Assembly: GCF_020024835.1 (NCBI RefSeq)
Contig: NZ_JAHHTD010000041.1
Location: 1-11,339, forward strand
DNA: 11,339 bases
Source of the DNA: Campylobacter sp.
GTDB lineage: Bacteria > Campylobacterota > Campylobacteria > Campylobacterales > Campylobacteraceae
Direction of reading: 5' to 3'
How positions within the stretch are numbered: the first letter of the stretch is position 1; each line of letters begins with the position of its first letter. The notes below the pieces were generated by a model, which saw nothing but the letters and a program-made list of their open reading frames with translations, was not told the origin of the DNA and did no database searches. Below, in pieces: positions 1 to 6,778 of this stretch. Both the position numbers and the translations under genes were made by a program.

Positions 1-103
1 TTTGCAAAAAAACTTCAGCTTTTGATTTTTCGCATATATTAAAAACTATTCCTTTACTTTCAAGATGTCTTAACTGCTCATCAATTGTAAGCTTTTGCTT
101 CAT
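1..103 (-). CDS. Abi_2-family HEPN protein, second copy (Abi-B), 5' part only
   Basis: Only the first 34 codons lie in the window; the gene continues past the left edge. The start ATG at 103-101 has an AAAGGA ribosome binding site about 7 bases upstream. The 34 residues match the first 34 of the Abi-A protein at 6779-7693 except at position 3 (Gln here, Pro there), so this is almost certainly a paralogue with the same role: an abortive-infection-type HEPN protein, probably an RNase or toxin-like effector. It starts 32 bases after the stop of the pentapeptide-repeat gene PP-B, the same spacing as in the other copy, so the two should be co-transcribed. Whether the rest of the gene, including the Arg-x4-His motif, is intact cannot be seen. 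Confidence 0.8.
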   Translation of the reverse strand, partial: MKQKLTIDEQLRHLESKGIVFNICEKSKAEVFLQ

Positions 104-193
104 TTTTATCCTTTTTTGAATTTGTGTATTTTACACTAAGTTGGGATTATAGAATTTTTCCTTGCGGTTTTTTGGAGGGAGAAAAGGACTAAA
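1..193. repeat. 193-bp direct repeat, left copy
   Basis: Positions 1-193 match 7591-7783 without gaps at a constant offset of 7,590. I count 8 mismatches (56, 96, 124, 143, 151, 175, 177, 178), about 96% identity. Similarity stops abruptly at 194; the left limit is hidden by the window edge, so the repeat may be longer. It covers the last 18-19 codons of the pentapeptide gene, the intergenic gap and the first 34 codons of the abi gene. The pentapeptide genes upstream of it have diverged strongly in DNA, so this is a local patch of identity, as left by recent duplication, gene conversion or recombination. Confidence 0.95.
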
Positions 194-1740
194 CCTAAAA
201 CTATCATATAAACAGCAGTAATTAAATTTTGCCACCAATTTAAATTATCTAAAAACAAATTTGACACCCCAAAAATCAATTTTGGATTGTTACAAATAGT
301 TATAAAAATTATAATAAAAGACAAGATAAGTAATATACTTCTTGTTTCTTTATAACACATATATATTATTAAAACTATAGGATATATAAGATACATAGGA
401 TACAAAATAGGAATTTTTCCTAAAAGCAATATATACAAAGCTATAGCATAAATTAACCATTTTAAATTTAAAAGCAAATCAGTATGATGATCGCAAAGTT
501 TGCGATAAAAGAAAAGTTGCCATTTATCTATCCATTCTTTAGAAAATACTTTAGATTTTTTCTCTTCTAATTCTATCTCTCTTGCATAAAGCTCTTGGGT
601 ATGGAGCTTGGAAGCATCAATTAAATTATGATATGTTAAATTATTACTCTTAAGCTTTCTGAATAAACTCCTGTATTTTTGTGCAATATGTTCCTTAAAC
701 TCATTATCTTGTTTTATTGAACTCTTAGGTTTTTTAGATTTATCATCTTGTTCTATTAGTTTCTCAAGTTCTTTGCGTAATGCTATACTTACTTGCTTTA
801 GTTTATCTTTAGGTAGCCTATAGTATTCTTTTTCATTATTTTCTAAAAAATCTTTTAGCTTATCTAGCTTGAAATATTTATCTAGTGTTTCAACTACTTT
901 ACTAGACTCAGAATTAAAATATTTACTAATTTCTTCCCGTAGTTCTTTTTTGTCAAGTATATTTGTTTCTTTTTTAATTTCTTTGGCAAGTTTACAATAG
1001 CTTACTTGTTCTTCTGCCAAGTTTTTTATTTTTTCTTTTAATTCTTCATAGTCGTATTTTAGGTATTCTAATTTTATGCTTGCTTGATTGCCAAAATTAC
1101 AATCAAAAAATATAGGTTTTATATTTTTAGCTTCAAAATAAAACATATCTTCAAAAATACATGATTTGAAGTCTATTTCTTTTTCTTTTGAAAAAATGGT
1201 ATCTATAAAATAACTTTTATTAAATAAAGTGTCATGAAAAATAGCTTCTTTCTCAAACTTAGTTTTTCTAAAACTAGAACTTTTTTCAAAATTAGTATAG
1301 GTAAAATCAACATCATCATAAAACGGCGCTTCATCAAAGAACACGGCTTGATAAAATTTTGCATTTCTAAAATTAATCGAAAAATGAAATTGTGCGTGCT
1401 GAAAATTTACATTTTTAAAAAACGAGGTATCAAGAAAACTAACATTGTATTTGCTTTCGTTTTTCTTTGAGTTATCCCCGAATTTAATTGATGTAAACTT
1501 TGCATCACCTTGAAATTGACTTCCTGTAAAATTCACTGCATTACTAAATTCCATGCCTGTAAAATCAACATTGTTTTCAAATACACAATGAGTAAAATTA
1601 TTGACATATTCTTGTTTTACTTGTTTGATACATTCTTGTTTTGCTTTAAAGAAAATCACCTCACTTTTAAAAATACAAGATTGTATTGTGATTATATTTT
1701 TAAATTTTACCCGCCTAAGATCCAATAAACCATTAAACAA
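136..1740 (-). CDS. Pentapeptide-repeat membrane protein PP-B, main part (534 aa), downstream of a frame break
   Basis: Residues about 46-216 form a right-handed beta-helix of the Pentapeptide_3 type, with Phe at strict alternating spacings of 5 and 6. A long charged, probably helical linker follows (about 217-395), holding the block LYAREIEL. Then come FYRKLCDHHTDLL (411-423) and about four membrane segments (424-441, 443-461, 466-483, 505-522), ending KTARKNSIIPT. Layout and C-terminus match PP-A. The frame is open upstream of the ATG to 1848 with no other usable start and no Shine-Dalgarno sequence before this ATG, so the real N-terminus is probably the ORF at 1839-2078 in the next frame. 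Joined, the protein would be about 647 residues. Function is unknown; a membrane-anchored sensor or scaffold partnered with the HEPN protein downstream is an inference. It may be a pseudogene. Confidence 0.8.
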   Translation of the reverse strand: MFNGLLDLRRVKFKNIITIQSCIFKSEVIFFKAKQECIKQVKQEYVNNFTHCVFENNVDFTGMEFSNAVNFTGSQFQGDAKFTSIKFGDNSKKNESKYNVSFLDTSFFKNVNFQHAQFHFSINFRNAKFYQAVFFDEAPFYDDVDFTYTNFEKSSSFRKTKFEKEAIFHDTLFNKSYFIDTIFSKEKEIDFKSCIFEDMFYFEAKNIKPIFFDCNFGNQASIKLEYLKYDYEELKEKIKNLAEEQVSYCKLAKEIKKETNILDKKELREEISKYFNSESSKVVETLDKYFKLDKLKDFLENNEKEYYRLPKDKLKQVSIALRKELEKLIEQDDKSKKPKSSIKQDNEFKEHIAQKYRSLFRKLKSNNLTYHNLIDASKLHTQELYAREIELEEKKSKVFSKEWIDKWQLFFYRKLCDHHTDLLLNLKWLIYAIALYILLLGKIPILYPMYLIYPIVLIIYMCYKETRSILLILSFIIIFITICNNPKLIFGVSNLFLDNLNWWQNLITAVYMIVLGLVLFSLQKTARKNSIIPT

Positions 1741-1749
1741 GCAGGTATC

Positions 1750-1785
1750 AAAACATATAGATTTTTTAAAACATATAGATTTTTC
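1750..1785. repeat. 18-bp tandem repeat, two units
   Basis: Two adjacent 18-bp units (1750-1767 and 1768-1785) differ only in their last base. Eighteen bases is six codons, and in the PP-B frame on the minus strand they encode KSICFK-type units in tandem. The unit keeps the reading frame although it lies upstream of the only ATG of the 534-residue ORF, which supports this stretch being, or having recently been, coding sequence of one longer PP-B gene. Confidence 0.8.
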
Positions 1786-1838
1786 TTCTTTAGAATTTGT
1801 AGAAGATTCTTCTTTCTCAAGATTTATAGAATTTTTTA

Positions 1839-2078
1839 CTAAAAATTTTTATGAAATGTGCAGTATTTAAAATTTAATTCTAGCTCTATATCTTCACAAA
1901 TAATATCTTGTTTAAATTCGCAATGACAAAATTCTATCTTTTCTTTTTCTTTCCAAAAGCAAGGCTCTATAATATCAATAATATGATTTTCAATACAACA
2001 TGGCTTGTCTTCATTTTGCGATGACTTATTGAGATCTTGTAAATATACTTTTGAAAGACGCTCTATCCTTTTAAACAT
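1839..2078 (-). CDS. N-terminal piece of PP-B (79 aa), separated from the main part by a frame change
   Basis: The ORF begins 32 bases after the UvrA-like gene. Only a weak AGAGAT-like ribosome site precedes its ATG. Residues about 48-79 already carry the pentapeptide-type rhythm (IEFCHCEFK, LNFKYCTFHK). It ends at a TAG just after an A5T5 run, while the PP-B frame is open from 1848 downward and overlaps it by 10 bases. One -1 step here would fuse the 79 residues to 34 linking codons and the 534-residue ORF, giving about 647 residues, close to the 657 of PP-A. As a stand-alone protein it would be an isolated repeat fragment, so I regard it as the 5' end of a split gene. Cause of the split: mutation, phase variation or programmed shift. 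Confidence 0.65.
   Translation of the reverse strand: MFKRIERLSKVYLQDLNKSSQNEDKPCCIENHIIDIIEPCFWKEKEKIEFCHCEFKQDIICEDIELELNFKYCTFHKNF
1842..1848 (-). other. Candidate -1 frameshift site (A AAT TTT) in PP-B
   Basis: On the minus strand, in the frame of the upstream ORF, the bases read CAT AAA AAT TTT TAG. The heptamer A_AAT_TTT (1848-1842) fits the simultaneous-slippage pattern X_XXY_YYZ and sits directly before the TAG at 1841-1839. A -1 slip gives AAA TTT TTA GTA, exactly the open PP-B frame. The same A5T5 tract could also be a simple indel hotspot. No strong downstream stem is obvious by eye. Confidence 0.4.
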
Positions 2079-2110
2079 ATCTTTATCTCTAAGTATTTAA
2101 TACATATTTT

Positions 2111-4264
2111 TCATAGATATTGCGATAAAAAATTATTATGGTTGGCATAATATTTTTTAGCACTATCATTAAATATAACTTTTCCACCTAAATCTCCTGA
2201 ATAAGGACCTATTTCTATAATATAATCTGCTTGCAAAAATATATGCGGATTATGTTCTACAATGATAGTTGCAAGTGTTTGTGTTTGTTGCAATAGTTTT
2301 AAAACTTTATTGGCATTATCTAGATCTAATCCAGCACTTGGTTCATCAACAATCAATATCTTATCCTTCAAATTAGCCAAAACTTCCTTTAGCAATTTAA
2401 TTCTTTTTATCTCTCCACCAGATAGAGTATTGATTTTTCTGTTAAGTGATAAATGTCCTAATGATAATTTACAAGCAAATTCGCTAAGTTTTCTAAGTTT
2501 TGGTATAGTATTTTCGTTTAACAATGCTAATTCACAATCATAAATATCTACAACACTTAAACCATCGATTTTAAAATTTTGTGCTTTATCATTAAACATT
2601 TTTCCTTCACATTGAGTGCATACAATATCTAAGCTTGACTCAAAGCCTCTTTCATATCTAATAATTCCAGTGCCATTGCATTGAGAGCAAACAATATCGC
2701 TTCCTCCATTGCTTGTAAAATAACTATCTTCTTTGTGAAAGTGTTTTGCAAAATATTTGCTAATTTCTTTGCTGAGTTCTAAATATGTCGCAACACTTGA
2801 TTTAATATTGCCACGCAAAGTTTTTTGTGAAATATAGATACATTTTTCTTGAGTATTGCTTAAATATTTTGCTAGCGATGACTTTCCTGAGCCAGATTTA
2901 CCAATAAATGCAGTTATTGCAGATATTGGTATTTTTATGTTTTGATTTATTATATTATTAATATTGATATTTTTTATATACAAAAAATTATCAGATTTCA
3001 AGACCTTGTTTGTGTATGTAAATGGTATCTTTTTAAAAACACAATCAATAATATATCCGCCATCTTTTCCGCCAACAGGACCTATGTTAATTAATCTATC
3101 GCATTTTGCCAATAAATATTGATTGTGTTCAATTAGCATAATAATATTGCCTCTATCTTTTAATTTTTGTATTAATTGTAAAACTTTATCAAAATCGCTT
3201 ATATGCAATCCCGATGATATTTCATCAATTACAATAAATAAATTTGACATATTTGTATGTATAAGGTTTGCGAGTTTGAGTTTTTGAAGCTCTCCTCCAG
3301 AAAGTGAAGGGATGCTTCTATTTAAAGAAAGATATCCTATGCCCAAATCACAATAAGATTGCAATATATCATAAATGCGTTGAGACTGCATAGTCTTATT
3401 TTTAAAATCTTGCTTAATTGTATAAAATGGTTGGGTTAAAAAATCTTGAAAACTTTTTTCCCATAAAAAAATATTTTTATATTTCTCTGCGTTGATTTTT
3501 GATCCTTTGCAAATGGGGCATAGTATATTTGTGCAGTATTTTTTGACTTTGGCATATTCTGATTTTTTATCTGATTGCAAAAGATTTTCAATATAAGCCA
3601 TAATACCTGTATAGCCAATATGACGAATTCTTGGTTTTTTGTTGTGTTTATAATTAATCTTAAATTTATATTCTTCTTTAGTGTAGAGCAAAATATTTTG
3701 TATGTGCGGTGACAATTCTTGGAAGCTTTTGTTAATATCTATTTTTTGTTGTTCGCAAAACTCTAATAACAAAATTTCCATACTATTATTACCATATTCT
3801 TTTGATTTCCATGGGATAAAAGGTATATCATATATTTTTTGAGTATTATTAATAATTAAATCTTTGTTTATAGTATTGGTGCTTCCTTGTCCATGACAAT
3901 GATAGCATTCATTTGTTGGTTTATTTAATTTTAATAAATTATAATCTAGTATGTTAAGAGTAGATAAAAGAGAAGAGAAATTTGCGTATGAATAAATATT
4001 AGAGCGGGGATTTGTATTTAAATTTAACTGCTTGATTGCTATACTAGGAATTAATTTTTCATAATACTGGACAACGTATTGTCCATTTTCTATATATCCA
4101 TTTTCTAATGCTTCAAATGTATCTTTGCAAAGTGCATATAAAGTGTGATATGCAAATGAAGATTTCCCACCACCACTAACACCATAAACTCCTATTATTT
4201 CTGGAGCTAAAGCTTTAAAATCAAGATTTTTTAAATTATGAGTTTTAATCCCTTTTAGTATCAT
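2111..4264 (-). CDS. UvrA-like twin ABC ATPase (717 aa), candidate self-protection factor of the peptide operon
   Basis: The protein has two ABC ATPase halves of UvrA type. Half 1: Walker A GVSGGGKS (28-35), signature LSGGE (321-325), Walker B with D347/E348, H-loop H380. Half 2: Walker A GKSGSGKS (455-462), LSGGE (614-618), Walker B D640/E641, H671. The zinc modules typical of UvrA are present: C120/C123 with C249/C252, and C526/C529 with C549/C552, the last separated by 19 residues. At 717 residues it is much shorter than housekeeping UvrA (about 940), with loss mainly in the inserted domains of half 1. That places it with UvrA-like paralogues such as the DrrC drug-resistance type rather than the repair subunit. 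Its ATG overlaps the stop of the preceding E1 gene (ATGA), with AAGGA upstream, so it is translationally coupled. A role in immunity to a DNA-directed product is inference. Confidence 0.85.
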   Translation of the reverse strand: MILKGIKTHNLKNLDFKALAPEIIGVYGVSGGGKSSFAYHTLYALCKDTFEALENGYIENGQYVVQYYEKLIPSIAIKQLNLNTNPRSNIYSYANFSSLLSTLNILDYNLLKLNKPTNECYHCHGQGSTNTINKDLIINNTQKIYDIPFIPWKSKEYGNNSMEILLLEFCEQQKIDINKSFQELSPHIQNILLYTKEEYKFKINYKHNKKPRIRHIGYTGIMAYIENLLQSDKKSEYAKVKKYCTNILCPICKGSKINAEKYKNIFLWEKSFQDFLTQPFYTIKQDFKNKTMQSQRIYDILQSYCDLGIGYLSLNRSIPSLSGGELQKLKLANLIHTNMSNLFIVIDEISSGLHISDFDKVLQLIQKLKDRGNIIMLIEHNQYLLAKCDRLINIGPVGGKDGGYIIDCVFKKIPFTYTNKVLKSDNFLYIKNININNIINQNIKIPISAITAFIGKSGSGKSSLAKYLSNTQEKCIYISQKTLRGNIKSSVATYLELSKEISKYFAKHFHKEDSYFTSNGGSDIVCSQCNGTGIIRYERGFESSLDIVCTQCEGKMFNDKAQNFKIDGLSVVDIYDCELALLNENTIPKLRKLSEFACKLSLGHLSLNRKINTLSGGEIKRIKLLKEVLANLKDKILIVDEPSAGLDLDNANKVLKLLQQTQTLATIIVEHNPHIFLQADYIIEIGPYSGDLGGKVIFNDSAKKYYANHNNFLSQYL

Positions 4265-5331
4265 ATTTTTTCCTTACAACACTGGCAAGTTGGATCTCTA
4301 GGAATAAGCATTCTTTCTATATCCATTTCTCGTATTTTAAATTCAATTCTTGTTGATGTGTTGGTTAGCTTATTATAAAAACCACATAATATTTTAAAAG
4401 CATCTAAAGCTGCAAGAGAGGCTGATATCGTGCATAATGGAGTAAAAGATCCAATCTTTCTGTTTGCCCTATGAAGCTTTTTTAATTCTGTGTGGTATGT
4501 ATTAATTTTTTGCAAAGCTTTATTAAAGCACTCATGGCAAGCACTCTCATAGGGTATAACGCTTTGCCCTATTAAGCTTAAATGTAGATTATATCCACCA
4601 CCTATAATGTGTGGAATATTGCGTTTTATACATTCTTTACCCAAGATATTTGTTGTTGTATCTACATTTGGATAATCAGCGCAATTAATTGCCAAACAAA
4701 ATTCTTTATTAAAATGATGAAAAAAATTTTCATCAAAAATTGTATAAAATTTTTCTATTTCAGTATTTCCAATTTCTAACAACCTTTCTTCTATGCAATC
4801 TAATTTTAATCTACCTACATCACTTTCAAAATAAAAATCTTGTCTATGAATGTTGCTTAACTCTACTTTATCATGATCTACTAAGATAAATTTTTCAATA
4901 CCACATCGTCTTAAAATATCAACAATCCAAGTGCCAACAGCACCCAATCCTATTATAAGAACAGGTTTTTGCGACAATATGGCTAAGGTATTTACAACTT
5001 GTTTAGTATTAAAGCAATATTCTTCTAAAAAATTAATAAGACGATATTTTTCTAAAATTACATTTTTATCATAATCGCAATTTACTTCTATGAGAATGTT
5101 TTTATTGTGTAGAAAGCTAATTAATTTTTGTGCACTTATATCATCAAATATACTATCTCGTAAAATATCTTTTAAAGGTTTAATACCATCAAATTTCTTA
5201 ATAAAATCAATGAGATTATGAGGAGTTTTTAGCATAATGTTTTCTCTTATATTTGTCTTAAAAAATTCCATTATCCCATCACGATAAGACAAAGCTATGC
5301 TAGATCTAATTCTATACTTTTTCTTAAACAT
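4261..5331 (-). CDS. ThiF/MoeB-like E1 adenylating enzyme with N-terminal RRE-like region (E1-b, 356 aa)
   Basis: The likely reaction is ATP-dependent adenylation of a peptide, as in the MccB/ThiF/MoeB fold. Residues about 1-88 have the strand-rich then three-helix pattern of PqqD-like RiPP recognition elements, ending in HNKNILIEV. The E1 fold follows: GLGAVG (128-133), VDHDKVELSNIHRQ (151-164) with acidic D152 and canonical N160, R163 and Q164, K176, D219 in NCAD, and a zinc site C265/C268 plus C349/C352. All core ATP-site residues are therefore present, so this looks like the catalytic member of the pair. It overlaps the previous gene by 8 bp, with AAGG before its ATG, and the next gene by 4 bp. 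No YcaO partner is in the window, so azoline formation, C-terminal adenylation (MccB style) or another chemistry all remain possible. Confidence 0.85.
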   Translation of the reverse strand: MFKKKYRIRSSIALSYRDGIMEFFKTNIRENIMLKTPHNLIDFIKKFDGIKPLKDILRDSIFDDISAQKLISFLHNKNILIEVNCDYDKNVILEKYRLINFLEEYCFNTKQVVNTLAILSQKPVLIIGLGAVGTWIVDILRRCGIEKFILVDHDKVELSNIHRQDFYFESDVGRLKLDCIEERLLEIGNTEIEKFYTIFDENFFHHFNKEFCLAINCADYPNVDTTTNILGKECIKRNIPHIIGGGYNLHLSLIGQSVIPYESACHECFNKALQKINTYHTELKKLHRANRKIGSFTPLCTISASLAALDAFKILCGFYNKLTNTSTRIEFKIREMDIERMLIPRDPTCQCCKEKI

Positions 5332-6466
5332 TACACACCTTGCATTTTTCTTTCTTATTTTGTAAATCTATCCAAACAATATCACCTTGATCGATCCTGT
5401 ATTCTCCTCTTCTGCACATTTTAAGGTCAATACCTAAAAAATAATATATTATTTGCATACACGCATAACTTGCACTAAATAAAGAGCAAGCAGCTATACT
5501 TCCTTGTCCTCCTAAGATTATATTATCGCTTTCATCTATATTTTTTGAATTTTTTTGTATATTTTTGTTGTTTGTATTAATGACATATGTAGGTTCATAA
5601 TCTTTAAGTGCCAATTTAAAATTATTATGATAACAATCAATACATGGTGTAATTTTTGGAATAACAAATTCTCCTGTACTCATAGAGTGTGCATCAAAAC
5701 CACCCGCAACATACATCGCAACATTTTTGCTCCAAGCATACCTGCCAATTTTTATAGAAATATGTCCGATATAAGGCTCATCTGCTGTATTGATTATCAT
5801 ACTTGCATTGTTTGGTATAAATTTTCTCAAATCACTATTTGGCAGGATTTTTTCGTTAAATGTTTTAACATTAATGGTATTATCTATCTTTAAAAGATAC
5901 TCTTTAAGAGCATCATTTTTAAATTGATATATATTTTTTTCATTGCAATACAGATGTTTAATAAAATGAGATCTATTAACTTTTTTATAATCAATAAAAA
6001 CAAAACTTTTAATACCCATTCTAGCTAATATTATTGCTATAGTAGAACCAACACTTCCAAGTCCGAAAATTACAATATTTTTATCTTGCAAATTTTCTTG
6101 TATTTTTTTTCCATTTTGATTTACAACAATATCTTCAAAATATGCTATTTGTCTAATATATCTATCGTTTATATTATTATCAATATAATCTTTTTCAACT
6201 TCTATTATCAAACCTTTGTCTATCAAAAAATCTACTAGCTTTAAAAGACTTTGGTGTTCAAGGTTATATGTTGTTGCAAGTTTTAAAAGCTTATTTTTTC
6301 CATCTAAAAGCGATAATAACTTTATCGTATCTTGAGTAGATTCTATATAAATGCTTTCTCTAGTATTGATTTTATAAAACTGAATTAAAAATAAATTAGC
6401 CTTACTATTGCTTGTTTGTGTAAAAATTTCAACGCTATCTTTTATTCTATAAAATCGATTCAACAT
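5324..6466 (-). CDS. ThiF/MoeB-like E1 protein with N-terminal RRE-like region, degenerate ATP site (E1-a, 380 aa)
   Basis: It shares the layout of E1-b: an RRE-like region (about 1-92, ending LIDKGLIIEV), then a ThiF fold with GLGSVG (135-140), acidic D159, K183, D229 in NTADE, and a zinc site C275/C278 plus C375/C378. The segment matching SNIHRQ in E1-b reads SHFIKH (166-171), so the conserved Asn, Arg and Gln of the adenylation site are replaced. That suggests a substrate-binding or structural partner, as in the inactive half of eukaryotic heterodimeric E1s, with E1-b as the catalytic half. Residues about 291-315 are an Asn/Lys-rich insertion (TNNKNIQKN) absent from E1-b. The start lies 3 bases after the precursor stop, so the genes are coupled. 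It could instead be a leader-binding F-type protein of an azoline system. Confidence 0.83.
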   Translation of the reverse strand: MLNRFYRIKDSVEIFTQTSNSKANLFLIQFYKINTRESIYIESTQDTIKLLSLLDGKNKLLKLATTYNLEHQSLLKLVDFLIDKGLIIEVEKDYIDNNINDRYIRQIAYFEDIVVNQNGKKIQENLQDKNIVIFGLGSVGSTIAIILARMGIKSFVFIDYKKVNRSHFIKHLYCNEKNIYQFKNDALKEYLLKIDNTINVKTFNEKILPNSDLRKFIPNNASMIINTADEPYIGHISIKIGRYAWSKNVAMYVAGGFDAHSMSTGEFVIPKITPCIDCYHNNFKLALKDYEPTYVINTNNKNIQKNSKNIDESDNIILGGQGSIAACSLFSASYACMQIIYYFLGIDLKMCRRGEYRIDQGDIVWIDLQNKKEKCKVCNV

Positions 6467-6469
6467 AAT

Positions 6470-6664
6470 TTAATACTGAATTACTCCAGATACAAGCTCT
6501 AAATAATTTTCCCATTCTTTCAGATCTGAGTCACTAAGATTATCTCGTCTAGTACAAGTGCGCGTACAACAATCACTCCTGTTACCAGAACAAGTATCTG
6601 TATAATGCATACTTTGAATGTTAGAATAATCAATTTCTGTAAATTCTAAGCTAATTTTTTTCAT
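6470..6664 (-). CDS. Candidate RiPP precursor peptide, 64 aa, Cys/Thr-rich centre
   Basis: I do not recognise the family. The peptide has a 21-residue N-terminal part (MKKISLEFTEIDYSNIQSMH then Y) suited to a leader, a centre with four Cys in 13 residues (C25, C32, C33, C37) mixed with Thr, Ser and Arg (SDCCTRTCTRR, 30-40), and an acidic C-terminal tail that ends SGVIQY. Small size, lack of a domain, dense Cys/Thr/Ser and position as first gene directly before two RRE-bearing E1 enzymes make a precursor the natural reading. A good Shine-Dalgarno (AGGAG, 6670-6674) precedes the ATG by 5 bases. The position of the Cys core in the middle is unusual, since most precursors carry the core at the C-terminus; the tail could be a follower peptide or part of the product. 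Alternative: a small zinc-binding protein. Confidence 0.72.
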   Translation of the reverse strand: MKKISLEFTEIDYSNIQSMHYTDTCSGNRSDCCTRTCTRRDNLSDSDLKEWENYLELVSGVIQY

Positions 6665-6688
6665 ACCATCTCCTCATAATTTATAAAT

Positions 6689-6722
6689 AAAAAAAGGGAG
6701 AAAAAACTTAGCCTCTCTCCCC
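6689..6722 (-). terminator. Rho-independent terminator-like hairpin between abi-A and the precursor gene
   Basis: On the minus strand GGGAGA (6721-6716) pairs with TCTCCC (6701-6696), extended by weak G-U and A-U pairs, and is followed directly by seven T (6695-6689). It lies 25 bases before the precursor ATG and about 57 bases after the abi-A stop. It can end the PP-A/abi-A transcript or act as an attenuator in the leader of the peptide operon. Confidence 0.65.
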
Positions 6723-6761
6723 GCTAAATCCATCTATATATGAATTTTTATTCGCGTAAAA

Positions 6762-6767
6762 ATTATA
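6762..6767 (-). promoter_or_regulatory. Candidate -10 box for the peptide operon
   Basis: A perfect TATAAT reads on the minus strand at 6767-6762, just past the abi-A stop, with T-rich sequence around it but no clear -35, which is common for Campylobacter sigma-70 promoters. A transcript starting near 6755 would have a leader of about 90 bases that contains the hairpin at 6722-6689 before the precursor. In such AT-rich DNA a chance TATAAT is frequent, so the call is weak. A second TATAAA-like element at about 6678-6684 lies too close to the start codon. Confidence 0.3.
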
Positions 6768-6778
6768 TATAAAACTTC

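Noticed and set aside
1234..1870. Three plus-strand ORFs of 72-89 codons opposite PP-B
   Set aside because: They lie antisense to the strong pentapeptide-repeat coding frame, have repetitive Phe/Lys/Ile composition and no ribosome site; they are shadows.
2262..2543. Plus-strand 93-codon ORF opposite the UvrA-like gene
   Set aside because: It mirrors the conserved Walker B and signature region on the other strand and has no independent support.
2111..4264. Housekeeping uvrA
   Set aside because: The domain order fits UvrA, but the protein is far shorter than repair UvrA, has a variant first Walker A (GVSGGGKS) and sits in a peptide-modification operon.
5555..5893. Plus-strand 112-codon ORF opposite E1-a
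   Set aside because: E1-a is clearly coding on the minus strand through this region; the antisense frame has no recognisable domain.
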